Below are positions 15,747-17,774 of a stretch of DNA of 17,774 nucleotides, one piece after another; position 1 is the stretch's first letter; each line of letters opens with the position of its first letter. The position numbers were made by a program, and so were the translations under genes. The notes under the pieces were generated by a model, which was given only the letters and a program-made list of their open reading frames with translations, had not been told where the DNA came from and did no database searches. This stretch comes from Candidatus Izemoplasmatales bacterium (lineage in GTDB: Bacteria; Bacillota_I; Bacilli_A; Izemoplasmatales; Hujiaoplasmataceae): positions 1-17,774 of the forward strand of contig JAQUZK010000008.1 in the NCBI GenBank assembly GCA_028691335.1, given 5' to 3'.

Positions 15747-16662
15747 TATTTTCCCTCTCTTCTATCAGTTCTAAAACTAACATTTTGTCATCTTCTATTT
15801 GTTTTATTAGTGCATCAACAGTTTCATAATAATATTCCTGTCTAAGGAATTTTATAAACTTAATCTTAATAACTTCACTGTATATTTCTTTGTTAAAGTC
15901 AAATATGTACGATTCAAGAGTTATTTTACTATCATTAAATGTTGGTCTTTTCCCCACATTAGTCATAGCATAATAATCCACACCTTGAATTTCTACTATA
16001 GTAAAGTACACTCCTAATTTTGGTAATAAATAATCAGTAAAATCAATATTTGCGGTAGGGAAACCGAGATGTTTACCTATACCATGACCTTTTATTACAG
16101 TACCTGAAATCTTATACGGTCTTCCTAATAAGAAATTAGCTGATTCAATGTCTCCTAAATAAAGGTCTTCTCTAATTCTAGTAGAACCGACTTTTACTCC
16201 GTGATAAGTAATTTCTTTAATTACTATCGTTTCAAAGTATTTGCATTGTTTTAGTAGACTTACTTTTCCAAGACTTTTATATCCAAAGGTAAAATCCTCT
16301 CCTGCAATGCAGATTTTAATATTCTTTAAAAATTGTTCAATGAAGCCTTCAGGACTATATTTAATTAAGTCATATGATACTTTCATTACATAAAGGATAT
16401 CTACATCAAAATCTTTAAGTATTTCTGCTTTATCTTCGATTGAAGTTAAAAAATAAAAAGGTTTATTCTGCATAAATAACTTTATACTTCTGTCAAAAGT
16501 TAAGACGGCTAATTTATAGTTCTTCTCTTTTTTTAAGATTTGTCCCTTTTTCACTAATGCTTGGTGGGCTTTATGAAGACCATCGAAGAAACCTAGACAT
16601 AATATTAAATTTTCTTCATTTATAGTATCAAAGTAATCTAAATATTCTATTCTCAAATCCAT
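15730..16662 (-). CDS. ribF: Bifunctional riboflavin kinase / FAD synthetase RibF
   Basis: RibF phosphorylates riboflavin to FMN and adenylates FMN to FAD. Its 310 residues are a normal length. The N-terminal nucleotidyltransferase domain has GFFDGLHKAHQ at 24-34, corresponding to the usual GxFDGxHxGH, with Ala in place of Gly at 32. It also has GEDFTFGYKSLG and the STRIRE motif. The C-terminal riboflavin kinase domain has GHGIGKHLGFPTANI with the metal and substrate-binding PTAN, NVGKRPTF, and LESYIFDFN carrying the catalytic glutamate. The start overlaps the end of truB by 10 bases, with GGTG close before the ATG, suggesting translational coupling. The truB-ribF pair is conserved widely in Bacillota, where rpsO often follows. 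Here a DUF697 gene follows instead. No FMN riboswitch is seen. Confidence 0.95.
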   Translation of the reverse strand: MDLRIEYLDYFDTINEENLILCLGFFDGLHKAHQALVKKGQILKKEKNYKLAVLTFDRSIKLFMQNKPFYFLTSIEDKAEILKDFDVDILYVMKVSYDLIKYSPEGFIEQFLKNIKICIAGEDFTFGYKSLGKVSLLKQCKYFETIVIKEITYHGVKVGSTRIREDLYLGDIESANFLLGRPYKISGTVIKGHGIGKHLGFPTANIDFTDYLLPKLGVYFTIVEIQGVDYYAMTNVGKRPTFNDSKITLESYIFDFNKEIYSEVIKIKFIKFLRQEYYYETVDALIKQIEDDKMLVLELIEERENNAQIR

Positions 16663-17525
16663 TTCACCGACATTCTCATGACATTTTTAGTTTCGTCAAA
16701 ATAATATATAGCTAAAGGTGTGTTATCTTTACCACAAATGATAGTATCTTCTTTATTTTTGAACAGTTCAACATCTAAATATCTACCGTTATTAATTAAT
16801 GATTCAATATAAGAATCAACTTTGATACTAGGAAGATTTAACAATTCGAAAGGATCTTTGAGGCTATAGACTCCTGATTTTAGTTGATCAATTGTGAAGC
16901 AATCGTTGATATCTATCTCATTAACTTTAGTTCTATTTAATTCAGCTAAGCATCCATAGTTTTGAAGTTTTTCGCCTAAATCTCTAGCGATAGATCTAAT
17001 GTAAGTTCCTTTTGAAACCTCCATGGTAGCTTCTACTGCTATATTTATTCCTTCTCTATTAATTTCAACATTTTCTATTTTAAATACTTCAACATCTCTA
17101 GGAGTGATATTTTTAACCATTTTATTTTTACGAGCTAATTCGTAAAGCTTGTTGCCATCAACTTTGACAGCTGAATAATTCGGTGGTATTTGTTTTTGTT
17201 TTCCTAAGAAACTATATAGTTTATCTTTGACTTCTTCAAGTTTAATTGATGAAGTATCTTCTTCGTTGATAATATTACCAGTTATATCATCGGTATCATA
17301 TGCTTTTCCAATAAGAAATTTACATTGATATGTTTTTTTATCATTAGAAAAATATTTAACTAATTTAGTAGCTTTTCCCACAACCAAAACTAAAACACCG
17401 GTAGCGTCAGGATCTAAAGTTCCTGTATGACCGATTTTTTTTGTTCCTAAAGATTTTCTAGCAATATTTACAACATCATGAGATGTCATATCTTTCGGTT
17501 TGTTGATTAATAAGATTCCGTCCAT
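16653..17525 (-). CDS. truB: tRNA pseudouridine(55) synthase TruB
   Basis: TruB makes the pseudouridine in the T-loop of nearly all tRNAs. The 290 residues start MDGILLINKPKDMTSHDVV, the classical family N-terminus. The catalytic aspartate is D38 in GHTGTLDPDATGVL (32-45). PPNYSAVKVDGNKLYELAR and the SKGTYIRSIARDLG motif follow, both family hallmarks. The region after about 210 is the smaller C-terminal domain. The ATG follows AAGGAG at 6 bases, and this ribosome binding site overlaps the stop of the preceding thioredoxin-like gene. Its own TGA stop lies within ribF. The usual upstream partners infB and rbfA are not seen, but the window ends within one gene of truB. Confidence 0.97.
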   Translation of the reverse strand: MDGILLINKPKDMTSHDVVNIARKSLGTKKIGHTGTLDPDATGVLVLVVGKATKLVKYFSNDKKTYQCKFLIGKAYDTDDITGNIINEEDTSSIKLEEVKDKLYSFLGKQKQIPPNYSAVKVDGNKLYELARKNKMVKNITPRDVEVFKIENVEINREGINIAVEATMEVSKGTYIRSIARDLGEKLQNYGCLAELNRTKVNEIDINDCFTIDQLKSGVYSLKDPFELLNLPSIKVDSYIESLINNGRYLDVELFKNKEDTIICGKDNTPLAIYYFDETKNVMRMSVKWI

Positions 17526-17528
17526 TTG

Positions 17529-17774
17529 TTACTCCTTAGCAATCAACGAGAGTATATCCTCTTCGTAGATTGAACCTGACATTCTAGCTACTTCTTTGTT
17601 ATTAATATAATATATCAAAGCAGGAACGCCATCTATTTTGTTAGCTTTTGCTTTAGCTCTTTCGATATCAATATCATGAATAATCAAGTCGACATCGATA
17701 AGTTCTTTCTTCAAATCACTTAACCTTCTTTTTAAAGCTCTGCATTTGCCACAATATCTAGCAGCATATAATTC
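17529..17774 (-). CDS. Thioredoxin-like protein (5' end cut by window edge)
   Basis: The frame is open from the right edge of the window to the TAA stop, so 81 C-terminal residues are visible and the start lies outside. The visible part begins ELYAARYCGKCRALKRRL and holds a CxxC redox motif (CGKC) at the head of a helix, as in thioredoxins. Further on, DGVPALIYYINNKEV carries the expected cis-proline after a valine, followed by a strand pair and a short C-terminal helix. A TTG at 17714 would give a shorter reading that drops the CxxC; it is not a believable start. The size is consistent with a short thioredoxin of about 90-110 residues, acting in cytosolic disulfide reduction. It is first of the visible genes in the truB-ribF-DUF697 operon. 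A glutaredoxin-like assignment is possible, but the spacing fits thioredoxin better. Confidence 0.8.
   Translation of the reverse strand, partial: ELYAARYCGKCRALKRRLSDLKKELIDVDLIIHDIDIERAKAKANKIDGVPALIYYINNKEVARMSGSIYEEDILSLIAKE

Noticed and set aside
17529..17714. A 61-residue protein starting at TTG 17714
   Set aside because: The frame is open to the window edge and the upstream part encodes the CGKC motif, so the short version is an edge artefact of a thioredoxin-like gene.

Overview
The window is a compact, strongly AT-rich housekeeping segment from a low-GC bacterium of the Bacillota/Tenericutes type. All fourteen protein genes and the one RNA gene lie on the minus strand, so the region is transcribed from high to low coordinates. 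Support for this placement: the RNase P RNA is the Bacillus-like type B form; xerD is followed directly by deoB as in Bacillus; and the tig, lon, lepA, hemW, truB and ribF products all resemble Bacillota versions. TGA is a true stop for at least four genes (pnp, the DUF2779 gene, the YczE-like gene, truB), so this is not a Mycoplasma/Spiroplasma with TGA as tryptophan. An Acholeplasma-like or related standard-code lineage is plausible, but the species cannot be named from this sequence.

Layout in direction of transcription, from the right edge: (1) an operon of a thioredoxin-like protein (cut by the window edge), truB, ribF and a DUF697 membrane protein, with overlapping or nearly touching genes. 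(2) tig (trigger factor) with its own promoter and a terminator. (3) lon with its own terminator. (4) A three-gene block of a YczE-like membrane protein, a Nudix hydrolase and a DUF2779 nuclease-like protein, with no obvious promoter of its own. (5) rpsO with a strong promoter and a structured leader, then a hairpin, then pnp with its own promoter. (6) rnpB, whose promoter overlaps the end of pnp, followed by a strong terminator. (7) lepA and a terminator. (8) A promoter overlapped by an 18-bp perfect palindrome, then hemW, xerD and deoB (cut by the left edge).

Most of these genes serve gene expression and protein quality control: tRNA modification (TruB), tRNA 5' maturation (RNase P RNA), ribosome assembly and translation (S15, LepA), RNA decay (PNPase), nascent-chain folding (trigger factor) and proteolysis (Lon). 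RibF supplies FMN/FAD, HemW is a radical-SAM heme-handling protein, XerD resolves chromosome dimers, and DeoB works in nucleoside salvage.

No mobile element, CRISPR array, tRNA or recognisable defence island is present. The less ordinary items are the DUF2779 protein with an apparently degenerate N-terminal nuclease domain, the palindrome over the hemW promoter, the rpsO leader fold, and the insertion of tig, lon and the three-gene block between ribF and rpsO.
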